A stretch of 64,000 nucleotides of DNA from Oxytricha trifallax (taxonomy: Eukaryota; Ciliophora; Spirotrichea; Sporadotrichida; Oxytrichidae): the NCBI GenBank assembly GCA_000711775.1, contig ARYC01001542.1, positions 22,492 to 86,491 of the forward strand, read 5' to 3'. The translations under genes were made by a program, and so were the position numbers. Below the pieces are notes generated by a model. It worked only from the letters and a program-made list of their open reading frames with translations, was not told where the DNA came from and did not search any database. Shown here in pieces: positions 1-8,862 of this stretch. Numbering within the stretch: position 1 is the first letter of the stretch; every line of letters begins with the position of its first letter.

Positions 1-226
1 TACTAAAGCGATCATAGCGAAAGGATACATACTACATTCTCAGCAGCTATGGATAGGTTAGAATTTTTCTCAATTTCTCTTAAAATAGAACTCTACGAGC
101 TCTATTAAGGCATTCGTGATATGCGACACTACTCTTTATGAAATCTCGATCAAAGTATGATGTGTTGTGGGAGCGAATGAAGATTTTTGGGAATTTTTTG
201 TCATCATAACTGCCGAGAAAACTCAC
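1..226 (-). CDS. Coding-like segment, partial, unknown product
   Basis: A frame on the minus strand is open from position 226 to the window edge (75 codons) using only TGA as stop; an in-frame TGA lies at 227-229. The predicted peptide is mixed in composition (motifs such as LGSYDDKKFP and YHECLNRARR) and the DNA is clearly less AT-rich than what follows. I do not recognise a family. It may be one macronuclear-destined segment of a gene continuing left of the window. No ATG is visible at the boundary, so the upstream limit may be an IES junction rather than a start. A chance open frame is possible. Confidence 0.4.
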
Positions 227-229
227 TCA

Positions 230-1139
230 TACAAGACTACTTCTTTCTAAGATTCAAGGTTTGATTTTAATTAAACAGTGATTTGATAAATTTAATAGAA
301 ATTTAGTCATTAAATACTACTAAATAGTTATTATAATAAATTTTTTAAAAATCTTATACAATAATTTGATTAGATAAATAGATAAGTATAAATAATATTA
401 ATTGCAGTTTTACAAATTGATATATAAATCAATCTTCCTTATTGGAAAGAATCTATATTTTATGCTTAAATGCATATTTTTAAAGATTAACAAAATTTTT
501 GCAGAATATAATGATTTAATTGATTAAAATTGTCTGAATAATATTATATATATATATATAAAATTTAATTATTCTAAAGAAAATAAAATTAATAGAATTT
601 TATTTATCATACAGAATCACTCCTAATAATACTTAATTATTTTATGAAGTCTTCTAAATTAAGTTAAAACTTTATTAAGACTTAAATTTTTAGGTTAAAA
701 CTTAATTAGGATGATATGAGGGTTAAAAAAAGCTTAATAATAATCCCTCCCCAATTTAATTTAATTTAAACTTGACTTCTCAAACAAAACTTATTAAGGA
801 GAATTTTAATTTGCTAAAATGTAAAATATTTTAATAAATATGTAAACTTATAATCTTTATGATGCTAAATTTTTTATCATCTCTCATAAAATAATTATTT
901 GAGTTTCTGAAACTCTATTTTTATAGTATGTCTAGCTGGATTTTAAAATTATGACAAAAAATATATTTGCGAACTAAAATAAGCTCTAATTTCTAAGAAG
1001 AGTAGCATTTTTACTTGGTTAAAGTCAAGAAAGATTTTCATTCTAATAACTAAAAAGAATAGTCTTTTTTGAGATATAAATCTAAAATCAAATGGAAATT
1101 ATCAATTAGAAAGAGAAAGAAGAAGGGGAGCAAAATAGC
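230..1139. other. AT-rich spacer, no gene seen
   Basis: Very AT-rich DNA with a short (TA)n tract near 543-560. I see no convincing gene, RNA gene or long repeat. Probably internally eliminated or intergenic germline sequence. Confidence 0.4.
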
Positions 1140-1179
1140 CAACCATTGATCAATAAATTTTATCAGTCAAAGTGGAGTG

Positions 1180-1885
1180 AGTATAATGTCAAGAATTCTC
1201 AATTAAGTTTTCCTCAATAAGTCAACCTACAAGAAACATATAAGAGATATATAGAATGAAATCATAAGGCTCTAACGCCAGCATTAAAAGAAGAATGGGA
1301 AGTATATCTGTGAGTTCTGTGAGAAGCCTTATTCTCATACAATACACCTTAAATTACATTTAAAGTGGAAGCAAAGTTGAGGTTTGTGCTTAACCAAGAA
1401 GGCACAGGAAAAAGATTCTTCTAAATTTGAAGATCAAGAAACTCAGTCGAGTTTCTTGATTTAGGTAAAGAAGCATATCAAAATGAAAAAAGATGTCAAG
1501 AACTTACCAGTCTCCAAAATCAATAAAAATAATGGTTAAAATCGAGGCTAAAAAGATTCCTATATTTGAAGTTATTGACATTAATTCACTCCTCAGAATA
1601 AAATTGAGTTGAGGATTATCACTGATGACAAATATTCCTTCTCATTTCAATTACTTCCTTAATTATGATAATTTTAATAATCAATACGCTCTTTGATAAG
1701 AAAATAAAAAAAGACATTCATATTATTTTGTTTGATCCCATTTCATTTTGAAGAAACCATATAGTATTTATGTTTCCTATCCTTGAAATGACTAACAGAA
1801 TGTTTTTATCTAAAAACCGATTGCAAAGATAAATTGGCTAAAAAGTGCAGAGATAGTTGGTAGAGGTTTAGAAGAGCTCCACAAT
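1180..1885 (+). pseudogene. Relic TBE-type zinc-finger/kinase ORF, 5' part
   Basis: A decayed C2H2 finger is readable near 1303-1365 (CEFCEKPYSH, then a conserved first His; the second zinc His is Lys). After it come stretches matching, in order, the type II TBE kinase: a KKIP motif near 1550, an FNY-L stretch near 1645, and an EMT motif near 1785. Frameshifts and in-frame TGA codons interrupt it. The stretch ends in codons for GLEELHN exactly where TBE-A is inserted; the next codons of the kinase follow on the other side of TBE-A at 6002. This is an older TBE-like element, or a host gene of the same family, broken by a younger TBE. Confidence 0.65.
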
Positions 1886-1986
1886 CAAAACCCCAAAACC
1901 CCTTAGTGAGGTTTATAAGTGCTTTGATTTGTAGGGTATAGTTGGGGTCTTATTGGGTTAGTAGAGAAATTAGGCCAATTTTCAAA

Positions 1987-3050
1987 ATGAGAAATAGAAA
2001 TTAGAAAAATATAGGGTCTATACATGATGAGCAATATTTAGATTTACTGCTTAAGCTTAGGTATGGTACAAGTATTAATATAGACTAAGTCAAACCAGTG
2101 TTGAATTATACAGCCATAGCAAGACTCCTACACAAGAGTGCCCCAACCGTTAGGTATCATTGCTTGTTAGCTGTTTACAGTATAACTCAGGCTCTTGAAA
2201 ACATCCTGCAAGAAAATAAAAGTTCTCACAGGTCCATATTGACTATCTCTGTGACTCTAAGACATTAAAGTATTGGGCTCACTTTCCTCTTGACTAACGA
2301 GCTGTCATGTTTCATCGCAAGTTACCAGACATGCGTATCTCTCCTTAGACTATAGCCAATATTTATAGACGAAATGGTATTACTTTCAAGACTGTCAACA
2401 GAGTTAAGAGAGTGATTGATTTTACAGTGCCATTTTATAGCAATAATTTAAACTATATATATGATTAAATGCAGAGAGCTATTGATAATAACATCAAGTT
2501 CATACATGCAGATGAAGCTGTGTTTACGTTCAACACTTTTATTAATAAGTCATGGTACAAGAAGTATGATAACATAGAAGTTTATGACTAAAAAGTAAAG
2601 GTAGTCACTCATGCAATTTTAGCTGGTATAAGTGAAGATTCAGGCTTAGAGAGTTATGTGATTCACCCTCGCTCTATTAAGCGAGAGTAGTACATAGAGT
2701 TCCTACATAAGCTCAGAGAGAAGTATAGTAACCAAGAGATCATCCTGTTTGTTGATAACCTATCAGTTCATAAGACTAAGGAGTCTAAGAAAGCTTATGA
2801 AGACCTAAACATAACCCCTGTATACAACGTTCCTTATAGCCCTTAATTTAATGGAATAGAATTCTACTGGAGTTAAATAAAGACTCACTATAAGAAGCTT
2901 CTGCTGTATCATCTTATGCATGACTTGCCCATCGATACAGTAGACTTGATTCAAAGCAGCTGTAAGAGAGTGAGCGTAGATAAGACAACAATTTGTGCGA
3001 GAAAGGGAAGAATGAATGTTTATAAATAAGTTTTAGATTTAAACGAATGA
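1987..3050 (+). CDS. TBE transposase (42 kDa family, DD34E)
   Basis: Cut-and-paste transposase of the IS630/Tc1-mariner superfamily, expected to act on the C4A4 ends; TBE transposases are known to be needed for Oxytricha genome rearrangement. All three catalytic residues are present in the motifs HADEAVF, LFVDNLSVH and GIEFYW. TAA/TAG codons align with Gln in sister copies. Compared with TBE-C and TBE-D this copy has one 1-nt deletion near 2188 and shares an in-frame TGA at 2196-2198. Both lie inside a candidate intron (2166-2212, GTTAGC...GCAAG), so the gene may be intact if that intron is spliced; otherwise it is broken there. The frame ends at TGA 3048-3050. Confidence 0.85.
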
Positions 3051-3056
3051 ATATAT

Positions 3057-3847
3057 TCACATATTAAACTGGCCCATAAATGGGTTTGGCTTCTCCTTCT
3101 TCTCCTCTTCTTATGGCTTGCTTGGGCCCATATTTCTTCTCTTTGTGCCAGCTCCTGCATCTATGTTCATTTCATCTGGCTTTTAAACATCTTTATAAAG
3201 TCTCTTGCTCACTTCATGAATTTTCTGTGACTTTCTCTCTCTATGAACCTTAGCATGCTCTTTCATAAGATATATACCAGTGCCAGATTTTCCTACAAAG
3301 TTATATGTCAAAGCTTACTTGAAAGATAAGGATGCTTCTTAAGTTCCTCTAGCCAAGCTGAGCTTATAAGAATGCCTTGCTTCTTCTAGTCTTCAGGAGA
3401 AATAGAATATCGTTTCTTATGTGCTTCTTCAATAATTTCTCTGAGATAATCCTCTTTTATTGTACCAAGAACACCCAAGAAGAAGTTCCTCTCTGGGAGT
3501 TTATTAGAGAGTTGTTTCTTGGAAGGAAGGTAAACTACCACTTCCTCATCTTACATGGCATCCTCATAAAGATTAGTGACTGAAATCTCAGGGTAGTTGG
3601 GAATTTCGATTAGTTTAATCTCTTTATTTTTAAAAGCTTTCTTCTCCTCACAAAGTATTGCTTTCAAGAATGAAATTTTGGTACCTTCCATCGTTGGAAG
3701 GAATAAACCAACTGTATAATATGTTAATAGTCATCAAGTTATCTTACCATGTAAAGTTAGGTATCGATAGAGATCTTCCTTACTTCTGAATCTTGATATC
3801 ATTTCTTGAGCCTCGACTCTTTTCATTTGATCATTGAGTGATTCCAT
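3057..3847 (-). CDS. TBE 22 kDa gene with two micro-introns
   Basis: Function unknown; conserved in all TBE elements and encoded antisense between the other two genes. It starts at ATG 3845-3847 (MESLND) and ends at TGA 3057-3059. Read straight through, the frame hits TGA codons after about 35 codons. Removing a 36-nt intron (3712-3747, GTAAGA...ATACAG with a TTAAC branch-like motif) and a 26-nt intron (3293-3318, GTAAGC...TTGTAG) gives one open frame of 242 codons with conserved segments VGLFLPTMEGTK and KSGTG. The same two sites are occupied by introns in TBE-C, D and E. The C-terminus is Lys/Glu-rich. Confidence 0.8.
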
Positions 3848-4014
3848 CTTTGTTCCTCTTCCTATTAATGAATTTCAAATTATAACTTATAGACTTCTGG
3901 ATCCTATTGTTTAAAATCTTACTATTAAATATCGGCATCTTATAGGAGGTCAACCCTGCAAAGATACGTGGAGAAAGTTTACAGAAGCTGTAACAAACTG
4001 CAGAGATGGAGCTC

Positions 4015-4413
4015 CATTTTTATCAATTTAGTTCCATTAAATTAGTACTAAATTTGTTTAAATTTAATTAGTACTGGTACTAAATCCGTTTAATTTTAAT
4101 TGGTACCAATTTAATAGTACCAAAACTTAATTAGTACCTAGTTTTAAACTAATGAGGTTTTAATGGAAAAGTTCCAAAATGGTTCAAAACCTAATTGGTA
4201 CCAGTACCAACCTGAATTTTTTCTAAGTTGGTACCAAAATTAAAAATATTAAGCATGAATTTAGAAAATTTATAGTTATAAACTTAGTATAAATATGATG
4301 TCTAACGCCTAAGAATCAACCATAGTTGTTGCAGTACCAACTCCTATACAAAGTTACTATAACTAGAGAGGTTATTAGAGCTTTATAATAGAAATTTAAA
4401 TTTGAATTTAAAC
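4015..4413. promoter_or_regulatory. Divergent intergenic region with iterated GGTACC-like motifs
   Basis: This region separates the divergently transcribed 22 kDa (-) and zinc-finger/kinase (+) genes. Between about 4040 and 4240 it holds many direct and inverted copies of short motifs such as TTAATTAGTACC and TTGGTACCA. Just before the kinase ATG is a palindromic AAATTTAAATTTGAATTTAAA stretch. The same arrangement recurs in TBE-C and TBE-D, and type II elements have a related GTACTTAATTAGG repeat at the same place. Inferred to be a bidirectional promoter or transposase/kinase binding array. Confidence 0.5.
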
Positions 4414-5862
4414 ATGGCGGCTAACTTAAATCGCAAAGCAGTCTCTCTTGGCAGTGGATAATCTTAGCTAAACTTTGGATAAACTAAGAAGCCAGAGATC
4501 ATATACATTGAAAAGGAGCCAGAGCTTAAAGCTCTTGAGTTTGAATCAGAGGTGTTTGTTCTAGAAATAAATATCAGGAAGCAGAGAGAAGAGATAAGTA
4601 TTTAAACGCTAATCGAAGATGTTGAGGAGTTAAAAGAACATCTCCCACTAGAAAAGATTAAAGAATTTTAATGTGATGAATGCTAAAATTTCTTCTCAGC
4701 TAATTCGAGCTTGAAGAGGCACATCAAAGAGATGCACTCTGGGAGAGCTAAGATATATTTTAAGCACGAAAAGGTCGATGGCAGGTATTAGTGCACGACT
4801 TGCATGAAGTCTTACACTCACTCAGCTAAAGTTAAAAGACACATGCAAAAACATCATTTAAGTGAGTTTTTAATGCAAGATAAAGAAACATAAAAACTTA
4901 TACCAGCCAAGAGAAAGTCCAATACTATAGAGTCTTAAAGAGAGCAGGAAGAGAGACTTAAGAAGCAGAAACGTTTTGAGTCAATGAACCAACCAGCTAA
5001 TGAATTATATATAGCATGCTTGTAAGAGAGAGCTATGTATATACCTGCATTAAATGCAGTAGATCTCAGTTTTTGCATTGACAACTATTTACATATTGAT
5101 GTGCCTAACAAGGCAAAACTCATAGTAGTTGATGAGTATGCTTATAAAGTATATCCTTTCAAATATCTTATTAGGAACGAGCAGTATCAAAATGAGTTTG
5201 CCAATGAATACATAATACTAAGAGAGGCTCATAAAAGGTAATGCAAGAACTTGCTTAAACTCGATGGAGTTATTCTTGGACATGGTTTTATTGCACTACG
5301 ACTTAAGAAATTTGAAATGACTCTAAGAGATTATCTCTACCATAATAGATACCCAGATGACTTGAATGAGATACTCACGGAAATGACCAAGGGTGTGAAA
5401 GAGCTGCATGATCTAGGGTATGTTCATAGAGATTTGAAGCCAGAAAATGTAATGCTAAATCTCTGTCCTTTAGAAATAGTAGTCATTGATTTCAATAGAG
5501 CAATAAGGTAAGAAATAGTGACTTTAGCTAAAGTGCTAGGCACACCTGGGTACTTCCCAATAAGAGAGAAGTGGACTAATGGCTCTGTTTAGTGGGATAT
5601 CTGGGCGGTAGCAGCAATTATTTTAGAGTGCGATATGGAAAGTATGTCGTACTTCGGAACAAAGCAAGAAAAGTAATCAATGAGCATGGCTGTTAAACAT
5701 ATAAAGCAAGAAGATGTATGCACTTAGATTAAGAAAATGGTTGAGATGATCATAGTAAGAGCTCCAGCATATCCAAGATCATCATTAGAAGATATACTTG
5801 AAACATTAAAGAGAGCTAAGTTCAAGAGATACCACAAAGATAAGCAGATAAAATTTGTTTGA
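4414..5862 (+). CDS. TBE 57 kDa zinc-finger/protein-kinase gene, intact
   Basis: Frame of 482 codons from ATG 4414 to TGA 5860-5862, open only when TAA/TAG are read as Gln. Two C2H2 fingers lie near residues 87-111 (CDECQNFF...H...H) and 127-148 (CTTCMKSY...H...H), suggesting DNA binding. The second half is protein-kinase-like: a candidate ATP-binding Lys in AYKVYPF (residue 245), catalytic loop HRDLKPEN (Asp340), DFN in place of DFG (residues 359-361), GTPGYFP and a WD(I/V)WA motif. The catalytic Asp and metal-binding Asp are kept, so it may be active, but a glycine-rich loop is not evident. Substrate unknown. Confidence 0.9.
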
Positions 5863-6001
5863 ATTAAGCACATTAATACTCATTAAATATTCATTAAATT
5901 CACATAAAACTTGCGTTTTCTCTACTAACCCCAATAAGACCCCAACTATACCCTACAAATCAAAGCACTTATAAACCTCACTAAGGGGTTTTGGGGTTTT
6001 G

Positions 6002-6056
6002 AATCTTGCCTATGTTCTCGGAGACTTGAAGCCAGAAAATATAATATAGTCCATGA
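6002..6056 (+). pseudogene. Relic kinase ORF, catalytic-loop fragment right of TBE-A
   Basis: Immediately after the AAT target duplication the + strand reads LAYVLGDLKPENII, aligning with the LGFVHRDLKPENIMI motif of type II TBE kinases; the HR of HRD is replaced. Joining this to the codons left of TBE-A with one AAT removed restores a continuous match, so TBE-A inserted within this ORF. The match ends near 6056; the next part of the relic reappears near 8200. Confidence 0.65.
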
Positions 6057-6189
6057 ATTTTTTAAATAAAAAGATTATTTAAGTTTAATTAAAACAGAAA
6101 ATATAATATGTTTAGTCTATTAAAAATGAGACTGCTTGATATCTCTCTCAAAAAGAAAAATTAGGTAAGTTATGTTCACATTTTTAACT

Positions 6190-6262
6190 ATTATTATTAT
6201 TTAATGCTGTACAGAATTTAATATTGGGAGCTTGAGCCAGCCAGCCAGATATATATATATAT
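6190..6262 (-). repeat. Retroposon-like 3' end copy
   Basis: Read on the minus strand, this runs from a (TA)n tract through CTGGCTGGCT and TTCTGTACAGCATTAAATAA into an (AAT)n-like tail. Related copies lie at 34656-34716, 36752-36807 and, inverted, at 39164-39220. It adjoins the coding-like minus-strand frame at 6263-6718, so it could be the 3' end of a retroposon carrying that frame. Confidence 0.5.
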
Positions 6263-6269
6263 ATATATA

Positions 6270-6718
6270 GTTAGATATTTATACTTTGGCTTTTGGCGAT
6301 CCAGTTTCCTCTTTTCAGGAAGTCTGCCTCTTACTTCGACAAGTTTCACACCGTGCACTTTCACCCGATCGCCTTAAGGGAAGGTCTTATAAGGTATTTT
6401 GCTACTTCGTTTGTCTACCTTGTTACTTTTCTCCGAGCTGTTTTTCTACGAGTGCTTAAGTTCAGGTAAAACTACTTCTCAGGCAAGATTTATTGTTTGG
6501 CTTGCCGAGGGGGAAAACCCCGAGTGATACTTTGATGAGGTTGTCTGACGCAGGATTTTTCCTGCTTTTTCCTGCTTAAATAGAGTCCAATTTGAGAACT
6601 GAGCGGTTAGTCTCTTCACTCCTACCTTATCCTTGTTGCACTCCGCATTTTTAACTATAACTTGATAATTATCGATATCTATACTTGCTTTACATACAAG
6701 ACTCAATTAATTTTTCAT
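6270..6718 (-). CDS. Coding-like frame with one internal TGA, possibly from a retroelement
   Basis: A minus-strand frame runs from ATG 6716-6718 for 79 codons to TGA at 6479-6481, then continues open in the same frame to about 6270. The downstream part is basic (FPQGDRVKVHGVK and RGRLPEKRKLDRQK). Base composition is noticeably less AT-rich than the spacer. I recognise no domain with confidence. Its 3' side runs straight into the retroposon-like repeat at 6190-6262, which suggests the C-terminal end of an ORF belonging to that element. The TGA means it is either decayed or two exons of something else. Confidence 0.45.
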
Positions 6719-7087
6719 ATAGTTTAAGAGAGAATAAAAAGATATTTCAATTAAAACTAAGGCGAAACTATGTGAGTTAAGTAAAATAAAGATAGGGAAG
6801 AGAATGAATTCAGAGATTCTACAAATTATTTGTAAAAACTATAAGTATAGCTAAAAACAGTAATTATCTTTAGTCCCCTAAAGTATAACTTATTTGGGAA
6901 AGTTAAACATGATATATATATATATAATAATAATATTAAATAATTACATTTAGCAAATAATGCATAAGATTATTAAGAATTAAAATTCTTTTTCGCACCC
7001 ATACTTAGATTCATATTTTAAATTATCAAAATAATGGCAGATATTTTCTAATTTGTTAAAATAATTTACTTATCTTTGTATTTTATC

Positions 7088-8160
7088 AATATTGATAAAA
7101 TAGAAAAAAATAGGAAATTTAAGAAATTCATTTTAATCATTTGAAAATTATTAATATAAACTGCCATGAATTAGGAGTATTAGTAAGTGTAATTAGATTT
7201 AGATTTAATATTAAATTAATTAAATACAGTTTAAAATATATATTATTAGTGGTCTAGTGGTCTGGCAGGGTCTTTAGAAGACCACTCGTAAATATATATA
7301 TATTATTTATTATAATTACGAATGTGTAGACTGCTAATGGAGTCAACGTGACTGAGACCATCAAGCCGGATACACAAATGACTAAGAGAACACTGTCTCA
7401 CACCCGGATCTTTGATCAAGAACCTAAAGACACTGTCTGTTAGCAGGTCGAATGTTAGCTCATAGGTATCACCACTAAAACTGACAATGTGTGGTTGAGC
7501 ATTTCCTATAGATTTTGTTAGAATAGAACATGAAACTTACTGTAACAGTATGAACCACCATCATCTTTATAACCAGTGGGATATTCGGAAACACATTCGT
7601 TAGTTTCAATAACAATGCAGTTATTATCTAGATCGCAAGCACATTCATCATCAACAATGTTAGTGTCAGAACCACTGCAAGAGAGACACTTTGTATCACA
7701 ATCGGCGCATACACCGTCTTAGTTTCCGTATTATTAAGCTAGACAGGCACCGCATGTACCTTCGTCAGAGTTGGGGAACGATCCTGTTGGACATTTGGTA
7801 TATTCATCGGCATCGGTTGCGTCACAACCAGCACAGCTTGGTTCTTTGAGAGCACCAGAACCTTGGTCTTAAGCAGCGCCGGGAGGAATGTCTCATGCAC
7901 GTTGACTCCATTAGCAGTCTACACATTCGTAATTATAATAAATAATATATATATATTTACGAGTGGTCTTCTAAAGACCCTGCCAGACCACTAGACCACT
8001 AATATATGTATATATATTAATTGATTAATTAATTTAATATTAAATTTAAATCAAAATATGATTAATGATACTCCTAATTCATGACAGTTATAATTAATTA
8101 CTTTTAAATGATTTATTTTAATTTCTTAAATTTCCTAGTTTTATCTATTTTATCAATAAT
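7088..8160. mobile_element. Foldback (inverted-repeat) element carrying a Cys-rich gene segment
   Basis: Long imperfect inverted arms (about 7088-7351 and 7900-8160) share, among others, the motif GTGGTCTAGTGGTCTGGCAG / CTGCCAGACCACTAGACCAC. The outermost bases read ATTGATAAAATAG on both sides. The ~540-bp centre is single-copy, GC-richer and protein-coding in appearance on the minus strand. No open transposase frame is seen, so it is non-autonomous. It lies between two parts of the relic kinase ORF and so looks like an insertion into it. Confidence 0.75.
7340..7892 (-). CDS. Cys-rich secreted/surface-protein fragment with a 35-nt intron, captured in a foldback
   Basis: On the minus strand the frame from 7892 contains many Cys in short spacing (CAGCDATDADEY, CADCDTKCLSCSG, DDECACDLDNNC), typical of EGF/furin-like Cys-rich extracellular proteins of ciliates. 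The exon ends at a GTAAGT donor; a 35-nt intron (7506-7540) with a TTCTAAC branch-like motif and a TATAG acceptor follows. The next exon continues in phase (VSFSGDTYELTFDLL). No start or stop belongs to the fragment; both ends merge into the inverted arms. Either a captured exon pair or a true macronuclear-destined segment flanked by inverted repeats. Confidence 0.6.
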
Positions 8161-8199
8161 ACTTAACTTTCTCCCTTTGAGAGAATTTATTATTGGTTT

Positions 8200-8563
8200 C
8201 TTCTGAGCTTAAAGAGTTCAAGAAGCCTCTGCAGTATGAAATGTATTAGGCACTCCTGAATATTTACCAGAGACAATAGATTGGAAAGATTGAGACACTG
8301 AGATTATATATGGGCACTAGCAGCTATAATAAAAGAAAAGGAAATGCCAAGAAATGATTATTTTAGCTGCAAGTATGAGAAAGATTCTAAGTAAAGGATC
8401 AAACAATATCTTGATAAAGAAAATTATAAAAGAAACTTTTAGAGACCTCAACTACTCAACTGTCTTCAAGTCAAACAAAGAAAATCAAGTTACGATAGAT
8501 AAAATAAGCAACAGCTTAGAAATAAACAATAAAGAATACTGCCACAATACTCTAAGCACATGA
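8200..8563 (+). pseudogene. Relic kinase ORF, C-terminal part
   Basis: Matches the type II TBE kinase C-terminus in order: an AQRV stretch near 8208, LGTPEYLPE near 8250, then after a 1-nt shift IWALAAI, EMPRNDYF and KDSKQRIKQYLD. Two former codons are now TGA (in the DFNRA and DWKDG regions). It ends near a TGA at 8561-8563. With 1180-1885 and 6002-6056 it forms one broken ORF. No C4A4 end is recognisable downstream, so the parent element has lost its terminus or was never a full TBE. Confidence 0.65.
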
Positions 8564-8862
8564 TTTGTGTGAGATTTTTTAAAATATTTTTATAATACTA
8601 TCTTAAATTACTAATATTTGTAACATAAATCCTTAAAACTTTAATAAAGTATTCCTTAATATTATACTTTTATCAATAACAAACTTAATAGAATTACTGA
8701 AGGGGAATTTTTATTTTTATTTTATTACCCTTGATTTACCAACAAGAATTTTGTTTTCAATATACTATAAATATCATTTACTGCCTCAAGAATTGGATGA
8801 AGCTACATAAATTTGTCATTATAATGAAATTGTTATTCTCTTTCAAATTGTTCATATTATTA

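Larger units (their letters stand above)
1886..6001 (+). mobile_element. TBE-A, complete type I TBE transposon (4116 bp)
   Basis: The left end starts CAAAACCCCAAAACCCC and the right end is its inverted complement; the terminal inverted repeats of about 78 bp match each other almost exactly. The flanks carry a 3-bp target duplication AAT (1883-1885 and 6002-6004). Inside are the three standard TBE genes: transposase (+), 22 kDa gene (-) and zinc-finger/kinase gene (+). The C4A4 repeats are part of the transposon end and do not mark a chromosome end. The element sits within a relic kinase ORF. Confidence 0.95.

Noticed and set aside
3377-3583. Plus-strand frames antisense to the 22 kDa genes (also 29495-29689)
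   Set aside because: They lie over the conserved antisense coding sequence and are not conserved themselves.
1886-6001. C4A4 blocks as chromosome or nanochromosome ends
   Set aside because: They lie at both ends of ~4 kb units with internal TBE genes and matched 3-bp duplications and are continued by other sequence; they are transposon termini.
6900-6930. (TA)n and (AT)n tracts as functional sites
   Set aside because: Simple dinucleotide runs are frequent in this AT-rich DNA and show no consistent context except at the retroposon-like repeats.
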